The notes under the pieces: model-generated | The model's input: the letters and a program-made list of their open reading frames with translations, nothing else | Told to the model about the DNA's origin: nothing | Database searches by the model: none | Made by a program: the position numbers and the translations under genes | In this document: positions 1 through 7,497 of the stretch, piece after piece | Layout: each line of letters starts with the position of its first letter | How positions within the stretch are numbered: the stretch's first letter is position 1 | Assembly (NCBI RefSeq): GCF_902806695.1 | Contig: NZ_CADCXN010000070.1 | Span: 1 to 36,133 of the forward strand | Length of the DNA: 36,133 nucleotides | DNA from: Candidatus Methylobacter favarea | GTDB taxonomy: Bacteria; Pseudomonadota; Gammaproteobacteria; Methylococcales; Methylomonadaceae | Direction of reading: 5' to 3'

Positions 1-44
1 AAAACGTTTTTTGAAATATCCAAACCAACTGCGTTATTATTCAT
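1..44 (-). CDS. IS110-family transposase, N-terminal fragment cut by the window edge
   Basis: An ATG at 42-44 (minus) is preceded by a good ribosome binding site (AAAGAGGAG, six bases before the start). It opens the reading MNNNAVGLDISKNV and then leaves the window. The G-L/I-D-x-S-K segment matches the first catalytic Asp region of the RuvC-like DEDD domain of IS110-family recombinases. These enzymes move a circular intermediate, guided in characterised members by a structured bridge RNA from the element's non-coding end. Only 14 codons are visible, so activity and subgroup cannot be judged. Confidence 0.7.
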   Translation of the reverse strand, partial: MNNNAVGLDISKNV

Positions 45-120
45 GTCGGGCTCCTCTTTGCTCCGTTAAATCATTGGGTGCATTTTATGACACCGTGTGG
101 GTAAGGAGGAGTCCATATCA
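1..120 (-). mobile_element. Edge of an IS110-family insertion sequence (partial)
   Basis: The first 44 bases encode, on the minus strand, a peptide typical of IS110/IS1111 transposase N-termini. The 5' non-coding part of the element follows. IS110-family elements lack classical terminal inverted repeats, so the outer boundary cannot be read directly. I place it near 105-122, because a plus-strand reading frame that looks like the tail of a host gene becomes open from 105. The short upstream non-coding part suggests the bridge-RNA region, if there is one, lies at the other end beyond the window; that is inference. Confidence 0.6.
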
Positions 121-239
121 TCATTGCTGAAAGTGCAGACTCGCCTGTCGAGTTAAATCTGCTGGATATCGCGGCTATTTTGCAGACGCTACGGGCAGAC
201 TGGAACAGGCCGATAGGCGCCGGACATCAGCAGCATTAA
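105..239 (+). pseudogene. 3' remnant of a gene interrupted by the IS110 element
   Basis: From 105 a plus-strand frame stays open to TAA at 237-239. Its last 25 or so residues look like real protein (...LNLLDIAAILQTLRADW, then NRPIG near the end). An in-frame TAA at 102-104 and the lack of a convincing start codon suggest that only the C-terminal end of a gene is left, with its 5' part lost or on the far side of the IS. The stop lies directly against the end of the convergent gene that finishes at 240. From its place beside the C1 cofactor genes the lost protein may belong to that pathway (a DUF447-type protein is one possibility). That identity is a guess. Confidence 0.45.
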
Positions 240-1307
240 TCAGCAAGGGCTCTGAAAATCTTCTTGGTATTCCCGTGCTAAACAGGCTACAGCAACGGCA
301 GGCGCACAATCGGCCGGGCTTATGCCTGAGTATATCGCCGCTTGGTCAAAAAAGCTGGCAAAGTCCAGGTAAGGATGACCTGACTTAAAAGCCAATTGCC
401 TGGCCAGAAAACGGCCGATTCCTGCGCCGATGAGCGGGCTGTTTTGGGAAAGGTGATGCCTGGATAAAAGGGCTTCGCAGCCCTGTTGTATTTTTTGTAG
501 CTGTTGGGCACGAATATTTTCGGCGAATTGCTGCCAGCGGGGCAGTTCATCAGTTATAAAATCGCAGCCTATCATGCGTGAAAGACGTCTGGCGCTGGCG
601 ATAACCGTTTTTTCCGCACCGTCAGCCGTTTCAGTTTGATCATGTAATTCATTGAGCTCTCCCGTAACGCGGTATACATCCGCCATAGTTGCGAAATACT
701 CGGCCATTAAACCGATACGCCTGCCTTGATCCTGTGCCGTTTGCGCGACCGCCATAACCGCCGTTCTGACGATGCCGGTATAAATAAGCTCCTGGGAAAT
801 CAGGCGCTGGTAATCGGTATAGCCTTCTGCCTGAACGTGACCATCCTTCAGTATCAGAATATCAGTTGTGGTGCTGCCTATGTCGATAAAAAGCCCGCTC
901 TCCAGTTTTTGCGCCGCAAATAGTGCGCTTGCCAGCCAATTGGCAGAAGCGATAGCTTCATAATGTCCGGCTTCAATGCCTTCCGGCGTCAGAAAGCCTT
1001 CATAACCTGCAAAAATTAAACAGGACATTCCCGGTAACAGAGCCTGCATGGTATCAATAATTTGTCTGACTCCATCAGCCCTATTAATGAATAAATCAAC
1101 CAGTTCCCCGGTCATGGTTATGGCATGAAGATGATTGGCGTCCCCCAAGTCCTGCATAATATTGTTTACAGCATTGTGCAACTGGTCAATTCCTTTCCAT
1201 AAAGGGCAGGGTTTCTGGACTATGTTAATAATTTCACCGGCCTTATTGACGACAGTTGCTTTAACATGCGCGCCGCCAATATCCCAGCCTGCGATATTAC
1301 ATTGCAT
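240..1307 (-). CDS. H4MPT-linked C1 transfer pathway protein, hydantoinase/ASKHA family, MfnF-like
   Basis: This is a 355-residue protein of the hydantoinase/oxoprolinase-like ASKHA group that methylotrophs keep beside fae and the H4MPT genes. The phosphate-1 loop is near residues 8-16 (WDIGGAHVKA), the phosphate-2 loop is LFIDIGSTTTDI near 140-150, and a glycine-rich adenosine loop (GAGIGRFLA) lies near 295. Archaeal relatives include MfnF, which joins the aminomethylfuran and tyramine-glutamate parts of methanofuran. A similar step in methylofuran synthesis is therefore likely, but that is inferred from family and context. The start overlaps the end of the upstream ATP-grasp gene by 11 bases, implying translational coupling. 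Its stop abuts the remnant gene that runs towards it. Confidence 0.8.
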   Translation of the reverse strand: MQCNIAGWDIGGAHVKATVVNKAGEIINIVQKPCPLWKGIDQLHNAVNNIMQDLGDANHLHAITMTGELVDLFINRADGVRQIIDTMQALLPGMSCLIFAGYEGFLTPEGIEAGHYEAIASANWLASALFAAQKLESGLFIDIGSTTTDILILKDGHVQAEGYTDYQRLISQELIYTGIVRTAVMAVAQTAQDQGRRIGLMAEYFATMADVYRVTGELNELHDQTETADGAEKTVIASARRLSRMIGCDFITDELPRWQQFAENIRAQQLQKIQQGCEALLSRHHLSQNSPLIGAGIGRFLARQLAFKSGHPYLDFASFFDQAAIYSGISPADCAPAVAVACLAREYQEDFQSPC

Positions 1308-2298
1308 GGTTATTCTGTTTTATTTTAATGATAATTTCCCGGTTGCAAACGGGATTTATTACAGGCTCACCCTCCAGTAACCGCAACACGAGTTCTGCAA
1401 CATTAATGCCCAGCGCCGCATAAATACCGGCAAAGGAGGTGGTCAGACGCGGATTAATTTCAAGCACTCCTATTTGATCGGCAGTCACTATTAAATCAAT
1501 TCCCGCATAACCCCACAAATCAGGCAAAGCTTTGGCAACCTTATCAATCACATCCTGATACAGACTTAAGCCGTAATGATGATTCACGACAATCCCGTCC
1601 AAGTGATATTGCTTGTTGATAATGTTGAATTTTTGCAGATTCGCACATAATAACCAGCCTTGGCCTTGTTTGAATAAACAGGATAAGCTGATTTTTTCCC
1701 CCTGAATATGCGGCTGAATAATAAACCGGTCTTTTTGATCAAGTTGTCTGGCTATTGCCGCAAAGTCTTCCTGCCCCGTGATTAAATAACTGTCTGCACA
1801 ACCTGCGCCATCCACGGGTTTGATCATCCATTCCCCTTGGGAATAAAACACATCTTCAAGCAGGCGCGTGGGAATGGCAGGTATATTATTTCTGCTGAGA
1901 TGCTGGTAGGTTTTAAATTTGTTACCGGCGATAGCCACAGCCGTTGCGGGCGATGCCAGCACTCTCTTGCCCAGGGATTCAACAGTTTGACACAGCGTCT
2001 GTAGAATAAAGTCAAATTCCGGCGCTATCGGCCATACCGCGTCACATTGTCTGGCTGAACGAATAAATTCATCAGAAACAGTATCTTCCGGACTAATGAC
2101 GACGGTATTAATACCCTTCATGTTAATTGTGCCGGTCATGCGCCAATCCAGCATAACGACAAGTTCAATACCGGCTATGACGGAAAAATTATCGAGCAAA
2201 GCCTGAAGCATTAAAATTCCTTCGCTCTTCAGGGAGTCTGGCAATTCCTGCTTGTTAAAGCCGCCGCCCGTGATATATTCAAATATCAGAATTTTCAC
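1297..2298 (-). CDS. ATP-grasp ligase of the C1 cofactor cluster, MfnD-like
   Basis: This 333-residue protein has an ATP-grasp fold. The N-terminal segment is ILIFEYITGGGF. The central part carries the ATP-binding lysine region (WMIKPVDGAGCADS) and a metal-binding end (LIVTADQIGVLEINPRLTTS, with E and N as likely Mg ligands). The closest functional family I can suggest is the tyramine-glutamate ligase MfnD of methanofuran synthesis. In methylotrophs the corresponding step would join tyrosine or tyramine to glutamate for methylofuran. The gene overlaps the downstream MfnF-like gene by 11 bases, and that pairing supports a shared methylofuran role. It is divergent from the HisA-like gene across a 70-base gap that probably holds both promoters. 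Confidence 0.75.
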   Translation of the reverse strand: MKILIFEYITGGGFNKQELPDSLKSEGILMLQALLDNFSVIAGIELVVMLDWRMTGTINMKGINTVVISPEDTVSDEFIRSARQCDAVWPIAPEFDFILQTLCQTVESLGKRVLASPATAVAIAGNKFKTYQHLSRNNIPAIPTRLLEDVFYSQGEWMIKPVDGAGCADSYLITGQEDFAAIARQLDQKDRFIIQPHIQGEKISLSCLFKQGQGWLLCANLQKFNIINKQYHLDGIVVNHHYGLSLYQDVIDKVAKALPDLWGYAGIDLIVTADQIGVLEINPRLTTSFAGIYAALGINVAELVLRLLEGEPVINPVCNREIIIKIKQNNHAM

Positions 2299-2368
2299 AC
2301 AAATACTTAAATCTTAAACAACTATTGTAACATCCGTAATTCACAATAACCTGAAGAGGTGATTACTT

Positions 2369-3079
2369 ATGGAAATAATTCCGGTAATAGATTTGAAAGA
2401 TGGCGAGGTGGTTCATGCCCAACAAGGAAAACGGGCGCTTTATCAGCCGATTAATACAGGATTGTGCAGTTCATCCAATATTTATAAGGTAATCCGTGCC
2501 TTCCTGAGCCTCTGTGACTTCAATACCCTCTATATTGCGGATTTGAATGCGATTACTCTTCAAGGCGACCACAAACATTTAATTAATAAAGTGCTGAGCC
2601 GGTTCCCGGAGATAACTTTCTGGATAGACACAGGTTACCAGCAATATGACGCGAATTTACAACGGCCAGGCAATTATCTTCCAATCCTGGGCAGTGAATC
2701 TTATCAGGATGAAGATTGCCAGGAAATCGCGGCTTTTGGCAGCAACTTTATTCTTTCGCTGGATTTTTCGATCTACGGAGCGCTTGGAGCACAAAAACTA
2801 TTTGCTAATCAAGAGTTATGGCCCGAAAATATTATTATCATGCTGTTGGACAGGGTAGGCAGTAATAGCGGGCCGGATCTGAATAAATTAAATGATTTTT
2901 GTAGTCGTTATCCGGATAAAAACTTTATTGCCGCCGGCGGCATACGGAATAAACAGGATTTAATTGATTTGAAAGAGATAGGCATTAAACAGGCTCTTGT
3001 TGCCAGCGCCTTGCACAGCGGGGACCTTAGCCGTGCGGATATTCATGGCTTGAGGCAAAAAAATACCCCAGCAAGCTGA
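2369..3079 (+). CDS. HisA/HisF-family TIM-barrel protein of the H4MPT cluster, function unknown
   Basis: This 236-residue (beta-alpha)8 protein is clearly related to HisA, but it is not the histidine enzyme, which is encoded at 26663-27394. It keeps the N-terminal IPVIDLKDG with Asp8 and a second Asp at 132 (ILSLDFS), equivalent to the two catalytic acids of HisA. The C-half phosphate loop is intact (AAGGIRN at 188-194, then VASALHSG). The N-half phosphate loop, GGGIR in HisA, is replaced by a segment around IDTGYQQ (residues 86-92). A substrate with a single phosphate is therefore plausible (inference). Such genes recur beside fae in methylotrophs, but I know of no assigned reaction. A clear RBS (GAAGAGGTG) precedes the ATG. 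It runs opposite to its neighbours and ends in a hairpin shared with fae. Confidence 0.8.
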   Translation: MEIIPVIDLKDGEVVHAQQGKRALYQPINTGLCSSSNIYKVIRAFLSLCDFNTLYIADLNAITLQGDHKHLINKVLSRFPEITFWIDTGYQQYDANLQRPGNYLPILGSESYQDEDCQEIAAFGSNFILSLDFSIYGALGAQKLFANQELWPENIIIMLLDRVGSNSGPDLNKLNDFCSRYPDKNFIAAGGIRNKQDLIDLKEIGIKQALVASALHSGDLSRADIHGLRQKNTPAS

Positions 3080-3090
3080 GGTATTTTCAA
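3057..3090. terminator. Bidirectional terminator between the HisA-like gene and fae
   Basis: AAAATACCCCAG and CTGAGGTATTTT form a near-perfect stem with a CAAG loop (3060-3087). It has A-tracts and T-tracts on the two sides, and it contains the stop codon of the HisA-like gene. It lies 25 bases past the fae stop on the other strand, so it can end transcription from both convergent genes. Confidence 0.75.
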
Positions 3091-3111
3091 CAACCTTTGG
3101 TAGTTAATAAC

Positions 3112-3627
3112 TTATTCGTTGTTAACTGCGAACGGATGTTTAGCAGTCCCTTTCTTTGCAACCACTTCAGCCGCTGCAGGCGAACCCGCAACCGCCCGTT
3201 TTAAAGCTTCCTTGGTGGCTTCATAGTTGAATTTTTCGATTTTACCATCATCTTCAGCTTGCCAGTGAATGAATACACCCACGGTGATAAATAAATCATC
3301 GGCTTCGTTAGCCGGAATTGTACCATCTTCGACACAGTCAGCAACAGCCATAGCAACAGCGCGTTGAGCCGGGCCAAACATTTGAACAGCTTGTTTTGCG
3401 CCTTTAATAGTTACTTTGTTATAAAGAACAGTTGCAGGTTTAACCATCAGATTAGGCGCAACAAGAGCTAATAGGCAGGAAAAGCCATCTTTGTTGTTAG
3501 TCAAAGCGTTTGCAAATGCAGTCTCAGCAGCTGAACCGCGTGGTCCAACCATCAAATCGATGTGAGCAACTTCGTTACCTTCACCCACCAGTGATTCACC
3601 AACGCGTAAGTTATTTATTTTCGCCAT
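3112..3627 (-). CDS. fae: Formaldehyde-activating enzyme
   Basis: This 171-residue protein matches Fae along its length. Fae speeds the condensation of formaldehyde with tetrahydromethanopterin to methylene-H4MPT in the cytoplasm, the entry point of the formaldehyde oxidation route in methanotrophs. The catalytic His is at position 22 ([10 protein letters not shown]), followed by the family segments [16 protein letters not shown] and [14 protein letters not shown]. There is no fused hexulose-phosphate synthase domain, so it is the stand-alone form. The RBS AGGGGAA before the ATG fits a highly expressed enzyme. It lies 104 bases downstream of the CitG-like gene on the same strand and probably has its own promoter. 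It ends at a bidirectional terminator. Confidence 0.97.
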   Translation of the reverse strand: MAKINNLRVGESLVGEGNEVAHIDLMVGPRGSAAETAFANALTNNKDGFSCLLALVAPNLMVKPATVLYNKVTIKGAKQAVQMFGPAQRAVAMAVADCVEDGTIPANEADDLFITVGVFIHWQAEDDGKIEKFNYEATKEALKRAVAGSPAAAEVVAKKGTAKHPFAVNNE

Positions 3628-3675
3628 GCTTGTTTTCCCCTATGAAGAAAAATTGAAAGAAATTTCGAGCTAATA

Positions 3676-3708
3676 TCGACACTATTCATATCCACTTATT
3701 TGTTTTAA
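3676..3708 (-). promoter_or_regulatory. Possible fae promoter
   Basis: In the 104-base gap before fae, the minus strand reads TTGTTT, 16 bases, TATGAA. The -35 part overlaps a small palindrome (TTTGTTTAAAACAAA). The match to the sigma70 consensus is only fair. The need for strong fae expression and the gap size support a promoter here. Confidence 0.35.
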
Positions 3709-3731
3709 ACAAATTCCTTTTGAAGACTTGA

Positions 3732-4589
3732 TTAGTTACCACTAATACTGTCTTCCAAAAATACTGCCATTACAGTCGCTACAGTCATATCGGCTGTAGT
3801 GCCGGGATTTACTTCCCTGGATTTGAATTCCTGATCTATGCAATGAAGCAATGGAATAAGGCGCTCAGGATTATCAGTTCTAGAGAACTCTTCGCTAAGA
3901 AGAGCCATTTTTCCGGCTATCATTTCAGAATACTGATTGCCGTATTTTCTTTCGATATGACTATCGGGAAATCGGCTTAGCAAATCAGCATATACTGCTG
4001 CCGCCGCCCAATTTTTATTGCCCCATCGAATTATCATATAATTATACCTTAATAAGGCAAAATCGAAAATATCTTTATAATCTGTAGTATATTGAAGAGC
4101 AATGCGATCTTTGAAACTTGCCAGTTTCATAGCCTCGGTTAGCGTAATCGAGGCTTTTTCATGGACGTCCTGCACATTTGCTCTGCCCAATCCAGCAGGA
4201 CAGGCCAGCGTTATCGCCTTAAAAACCCAGTCTGCATCCGCTACCGTAGTAACACCGAGCACCTGCTTTAATGCCTGCCTTAGCGTCAAGCCTGAATATC
4301 TGCTGCAAGAAACTGCCTGAATCAGGGGAGCGCAAAGCAAAATAATACCTAAATTGGTATTGCAGCCCACGGCGTCGCGGGTAGCCTTGACTGCATAAAA
4401 TATTTTTTCGCCCAACGAATAATCAGGACTGCAAAGCGGAGCTGCGCTGACTTCTGCACTGATCCTAAAATCAGTCACAGTCATGCCATGCCCTTCTCCA
4501 TAAATGCTGACATTGCCGGGTTTAAATGCCTGTAATTCCACTTCACACGCCTGTTGATAAAGCATGCTGAGCTGCTGCGAAGTCATCAT
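3732..4589 (-). CDS. Triphosphoribosyl-dephospho-CoA synthase (CitG/MdcB)-like protein of the H4MPT cluster
   Basis: This 285-residue protein has the CitG-type signature EVELQAFKPGNVSIYGEGHGM near residues 16-36 and a following NTNLGIILLCAPL helix, as in the triphosphoribosyl-dephospho-CoA synthase family. No citrate or malonate lyase genes are nearby. This variant is a regular part of methylotroph fae/H4MPT clusters (called orf5 in Methylorubrum), where a role in H4MPT or methylofuran synthesis is supposed. The exact reaction is not known to me. Its ATG overlaps the TGA of the upstream RimK-like gene (ATGA), so the two are coupled. A second Met directly follows the first, so the start could shift by one codon. 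Confidence 0.75.
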   Translation of the reverse strand: MMTSQQLSMLYQQACEVELQAFKPGNVSIYGEGHGMTVTDFRISAEVSAAPLCSPDYSLGEKIFYAVKATRDAVGCNTNLGIILLCAPLIQAVSCSRYSGLTLRQALKQVLGVTTVADADWVFKAITLACPAGLGRANVQDVHEKASITLTEAMKLASFKDRIALQYTTDYKDIFDFALLRYNYMIIRWGNKNWAAAAVYADLLSRFPDSHIERKYGNQYSEMIAGKMALLSEEFSRTDNPERLIPLLHCIDQEFKSREVNPGTTADMTVATVMAVFLEDSISGN

Positions 4590-5506
4590 GAGACAGCGGA
4601 ATTTATTTTATGAGCGTTTTTATTGATGCGCCGGCTTATTAAATCTTCTGTCAGCAAGTCTGCAATATTGATATCACAAACGCTTTCCAGTCCTTTCCAT
4701 GCGGGAATACTGTTAACTTCAATAATCGTGTAACGGCCTTCCCTATCGCAAATAATATCGATGCCCGCATAATCCATCGCTAATGTGGCCGTAGCCGTGA
4801 CGGCCAATTCAGCCAAGTCGGGGACTAGATCGATCAGCTCGCATTTCGCACCGCGCGCCACATTATTCAACCAGGATTTTCCGCATCTGCGCATTGCCGC
4901 AATAGCCTGTCCATTAATAACAAAAACGCGGTTATCAGAAAAGCCCGAGCCTGCACACTGCACAAATTTTTGCAGATAATAAACGCCATGACTGCTGGTC
5001 AGCCAGAATAAATCAGTCATTTTTTCAAGGCGTCGAATACCTTCACCCTGCGAGCCGAACAATGGTTTACTGAGTAATAAATTCCCTTTTCCTAGCTCAC
5101 TTTCGGCAATACTTAACGCCTCTGCCCGGTCTCGCAATACCCAGGTCAAAGGCGTGGGCAAACCGGCATTATGGAGCAAAAAACTGGTCATGGCCTTGTC
5201 GACACTGCGTTCTATGGCATGGCCGTCATTATAGACAGGAATATGCAGCAATTTTAAAGCATGCAAAATATCCAGATACAGGACGACTTCTTCCAGGGAT
5301 CCTCCAGGCACGCCACGCACAAAAACTGCATCAGGAAGTGCCTGTTCAAAGCCTGGAATTAAAACCGGAGTTTGACCCGATCCAATGGCAAATCGACATT
5401 CTGTCAAGGAAACATAATCGCTGGCATAACCTCGGCTGGCAAAGGCAAGACGCAACTGCTTACCGTGCCAGCCTGGATCATCCGTGAAAATAGCAATTCT
5501 ACCCAT
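4586..5506 (-). CDS. RimK-family alpha-L-glutamate ligase, MptN-like
   Basis: This 306-residue ATP-grasp protein belongs to the RimK/MptN group, which adds glutamate through an acyl-phosphate intermediate. Visible features are the N-terminal preATP-grasp domain (RIAIFTDDPGWHGKQL), the purine/phosphate lysine region (LLLSKPLFGSQGEGIRR), and the metal-binding end (GIDIICDREGRYTIIEVNS). In Methanocaldococcus, MptN puts the alpha-glutamate on tetrahydrosarcinapterin. In methanotrophs, glutamylation of H4MPT or methylofuran is the natural suggestion (inference from context). It is the first gene of its transcription unit, with about 340 bases of AT-rich sequence upstream. It is coupled by a 4-base overlap to the CitG-like gene. 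Confidence 0.75.
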   Translation of the reverse strand: MGRIAIFTDDPGWHGKQLRLAFASRGYASDYVSLTECRFAIGSGQTPVLIPGFEQALPDAVFVRGVPGGSLEEVVLYLDILHALKLLHIPVYNDGHAIERSVDKAMTSFLLHNAGLPTPLTWVLRDRAEALSIAESELGKGNLLLSKPLFGSQGEGIRRLEKMTDLFWLTSSHGVYYLQKFVQCAGSGFSDNRVFVINGQAIAAMRRCGKSWLNNVARGAKCELIDLVPDLAELAVTATATLAMDYAGIDIICDREGRYTIIEVNSIPAWKGLESVCDINIADLLTEDLISRRINKNAHKINSAVS

Positions 5507-5846
5507 GCAATTCCTTTAAAATTAAATATAATATGATTTTCTCTGTTAAGGGAAAATAAAAAATTCATATTATCTCTTTTTAGAGGTAAAAAGATCAATT
5601 GCCCGGTTCAGCTATCACCTTGAAGGGCTTTATCCATGCCGCCGTGGAGCCACGTGATTAAATTCAAATAATTGTTTATTAGTGAGCAGACACGCATCCT
5701 TGCAGAGTTAACTGGAGGGCAGCTGCCGGAGGAACTTCAACCCAACCGCCACACTCCATAGCATTAAATGATAAATTAATCTCAGTCTGTAATTTGGAAT
5801 TTTTACCCAGCCGCAGGTAAGATATTTACTAGCAGGATAATCCGCT
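5507..5846. other. Intergenic region with a possible coding remnant on the minus strand
   Basis: These 340 bases lie between two divergent genes. The part near 5507-5600 is AT-rich and probably holds the promoter of the RimK-like gene. From 5825 down to 5679, a minus-strand frame without a convincing start reads like the tail of a protein. It has a central Met-Glu-Cys-Gly-Gly-Trp segment followed by VEVPPAAALQLTLQ, ending at TAA (5679-5681). It may be decayed or chance coding. Nothing else is recognisable. Confidence 0.35.
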
Positions 5847-6374
5847 ATGTCCATCATAGGTATAAAAGGGGTTTTTGTTTTTACCAAGCTACTGGGTGGA
5901 ATTGGACTTGCAGCTGTAACTTTTAGTACCGTATTAATCCTGTTTTCCATACTGACTCTGGTTTATTTCTTGTACCGGTTTGTCTGGATATTTTCCGCTG
6001 AAGGAACTAATCTGCGCATGGAACGAAAATTCAGACGCTACATGGAAAAACTGTCGCAGCAGGAGTTAATACACCGCATAACACTGTCCAGAACAGTTGA
6101 TCAGGAAAATATAAAGCATCTTGTCACGCTGGTTAATCAAGAAATTAACTTACGCAAAGTGCATATCGACCCGACTATAGTCCCGGAAATTCAGAACCTG
6201 CTTAACAGTTGCCGTTATGCCCAGGATTTTAATAAAGCCTTGCGCATTTATAAAATTGTTATCGATACCGATATTGCCTTATTAAACTCTACGCTGAGGG
6301 AATTGCTTGATGAGACTATTAAGCTCAGATGGCTAATTATTGAATTATCCTATGCCCTTTCAATTTTTTCATAA
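5847..6374 (+). CDS. Unrecognised membrane-anchored protein, first gene of a two-gene unit
   Basis: I do not recognise this 175-residue protein. Residues 12-48 form a long hydrophobic stretch (LLGGIGLAAVTFSTVLILFSILTLVYFLYRF in outline) that makes one or two membrane helices, without a signal peptidase site. Residues 50-175 are soluble, helical and rich in charged residues (FRRYMEKLSQQELIHRI, then LVNQEINLRKVHID), probably cytoplasmic. An AGGA lies nine bases before the ATG. The stop falls inside the start region of the next gene, so the two products are likely made together and may interact. No enzymatic motif is visible. There is no link to the C1 genes beyond adjacency, and it is read in the opposite direction. 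Confidence 0.65.
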   Translation: MSIIGIKGVFVFTKLLGGIGLAAVTFSTVLILFSILTLVYFLYRFVWIFSAEGTNLRMERKFRRYMEKLSQQELIHRITLSRTVDQENIKHLVTLVNQEINLRKVHIDPTIVPEIQNLLNSCRYAQDFNKALRIYKIVIDTDIALLNSTLRELLDETIKLRWLIIELSYALSIFS

Positions 6375-6849
6375 ATTTTCAGACCTCATCAACTTGGCTC
6401 TCGGCAGGAATTTCGAGGCGAGGAAAAAATCACTGCGCGAAAATGCTCAGTTAAAGCAACAAAAAGCCATGGCTAATGCACAAATTGCTTACGAGCTTGA
6501 GCTGATGAAAATCAGGTTTTCAGAACAACTGCTCAGAACCAAAGCAAGAGAAACCAGTACTACGCAGGACTATAAGGAGTTTCTGGATATGATCGACGAA
6601 ATGAAGGCGCAAATTATCGAGGCTTATCCGGATATGCCAAAAGTAATGGCATTAGTCATACACCAGCATGCCAAGCGGCTCATTGACGATATCTGGAATA
6701 GTCCGGATGAGCAACTGCAGAGCCAATGCCGGGTCAAGCTGGCGCAATTTATTAAAGTTGTTTACGATGATACCGCCGCTGTTCTGGTTAATGAGCAGCA
6801 CGCAAAAATACCGACCAGGACCTTGTATCATATAGAAAAATTAGAATAG
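6352..6849 (+). CDS. Unrecognised coiled-coil protein, second gene of a two-gene unit
   Basis: This is a soluble protein of 165 residues from the ATG at 6352; a TTG four codons upstream is an alternative start. Either start lies inside the end of the preceding gene (23-base overlap from the ATG), which suggests translational coupling. There is no obvious Shine-Dalgarno site of its own. About residues 20-75 form a charged, Ala/Gln/Glu/Lys-rich helix that is probably a coiled coil (RENAQLKQQKAMANAQIAYE), followed by a helical domain to the C-terminus. I see no signal peptide, membrane segment or catalytic motif. A role as a cytoplasmic partner of the membrane protein before it is the simplest guess. 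Confidence 0.65.
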   Translation: MPFQFFHKFSDLINLALGRNFEARKKSLRENAQLKQQKAMANAQIAYELELMKIRFSEQLLRTKARETSTTQDYKEFLDMIDEMKAQIIEAYPDMPKVMALVIHQHAKRLIDDIWNSPDEQLQSQCRVKLAQFIKVVYDDTAAVLVNEQHAKIPTRTLYHIEKLE

Positions 6850-6900
6850 CACCGGCTAATCCAGTTCATTGCAGAGCTCCGGAATACCCTGCCCTCCCAT

Positions 6901-7354
6901 TCAAGACCACATTAATTTTACCGCCATTAAAATAATCAGCAGTAAAAAACAGCGCTTTAATTTCTGCGCAGGTAGTTTATGAGCCAGCTTCGTCCCAAGC
7001 GGAGCAGTAAAAACACCAGTCAGGCCTATTCCGAGGAAAGAAGGCAAATAAACATTCACCAAGTTTAATTCCGCCAGCTGCAACGCGCGCTATCCCGGTA
7101 TGGCATAATTCGCTGTTCCGCCACCAGCAATCGGCTAACCACGCGCGCTTGATATCGAAACTGAATTACCCAGACGGTATTGCGCTAACGTCGAAGCTAT
7201 CGAAGTAAAAATTACCGTGGCTGCCGACATAACCATAATCAGATCAGTTGGAAATCCTTACGCCGAATACACTATAACCAGGACCGGCGCAGTAATTAAA
7301 CCGCCGCCTATTCCAAAAGTCCGCCAACAGCCCGGTAACCATTCTCCATAACAT
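6901..7354 (-). pseudogene. Decayed TauE/SafE-family permease
   Basis: Read on the minus strand, this region keeps the recognisable pieces of a small TauE/SafE (sulfite exporter-type) permease. They are a GIGGGLITAPVL motif, then TDLIMVMSAATVIFTSIAST, and a C-terminal half GIGLTGVFTAPLGTKLAH ending LKRCFLLLIILMAVKLMWS with TGA at 6901-6903. The frame is broken by a frameshift just after the putative start (ATG 7352-7354, around 7308-7318). In-frame stops also follow IVYSA, the SSARG segment and IPG. It therefore cannot encode a full transporter. The intact reading from 7083 down to 6901 is only the last third. Confidence 0.85.
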
Positions 7355-7497
7355 ACTGAACAAAATAACTTCTCCCACCTGACTCCTGATTGTTTTACAA
7401 ATACTTGATCCGGCAGTCAGACCTCGCCTGCACAGTATGATTTTTTGAATGTGGCTGTGCTATTCTAGGCGCAACATTCGCACAAGCTGGTAGCGTT

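Noticed and set aside
240-1307. Calling this gene a hydantoinase or 5-oxoprolinase
   Set aside because: It is about half the size of those subunits, and its context is the fae/H4MPT cluster, which fits the C1 pathway ASKHA protein.
2369-3079. Calling this gene a second hisA
   Set aside because: The first phosphate loop is missing, the overall sequence is divergent, and a complete hisA exists in the his run.
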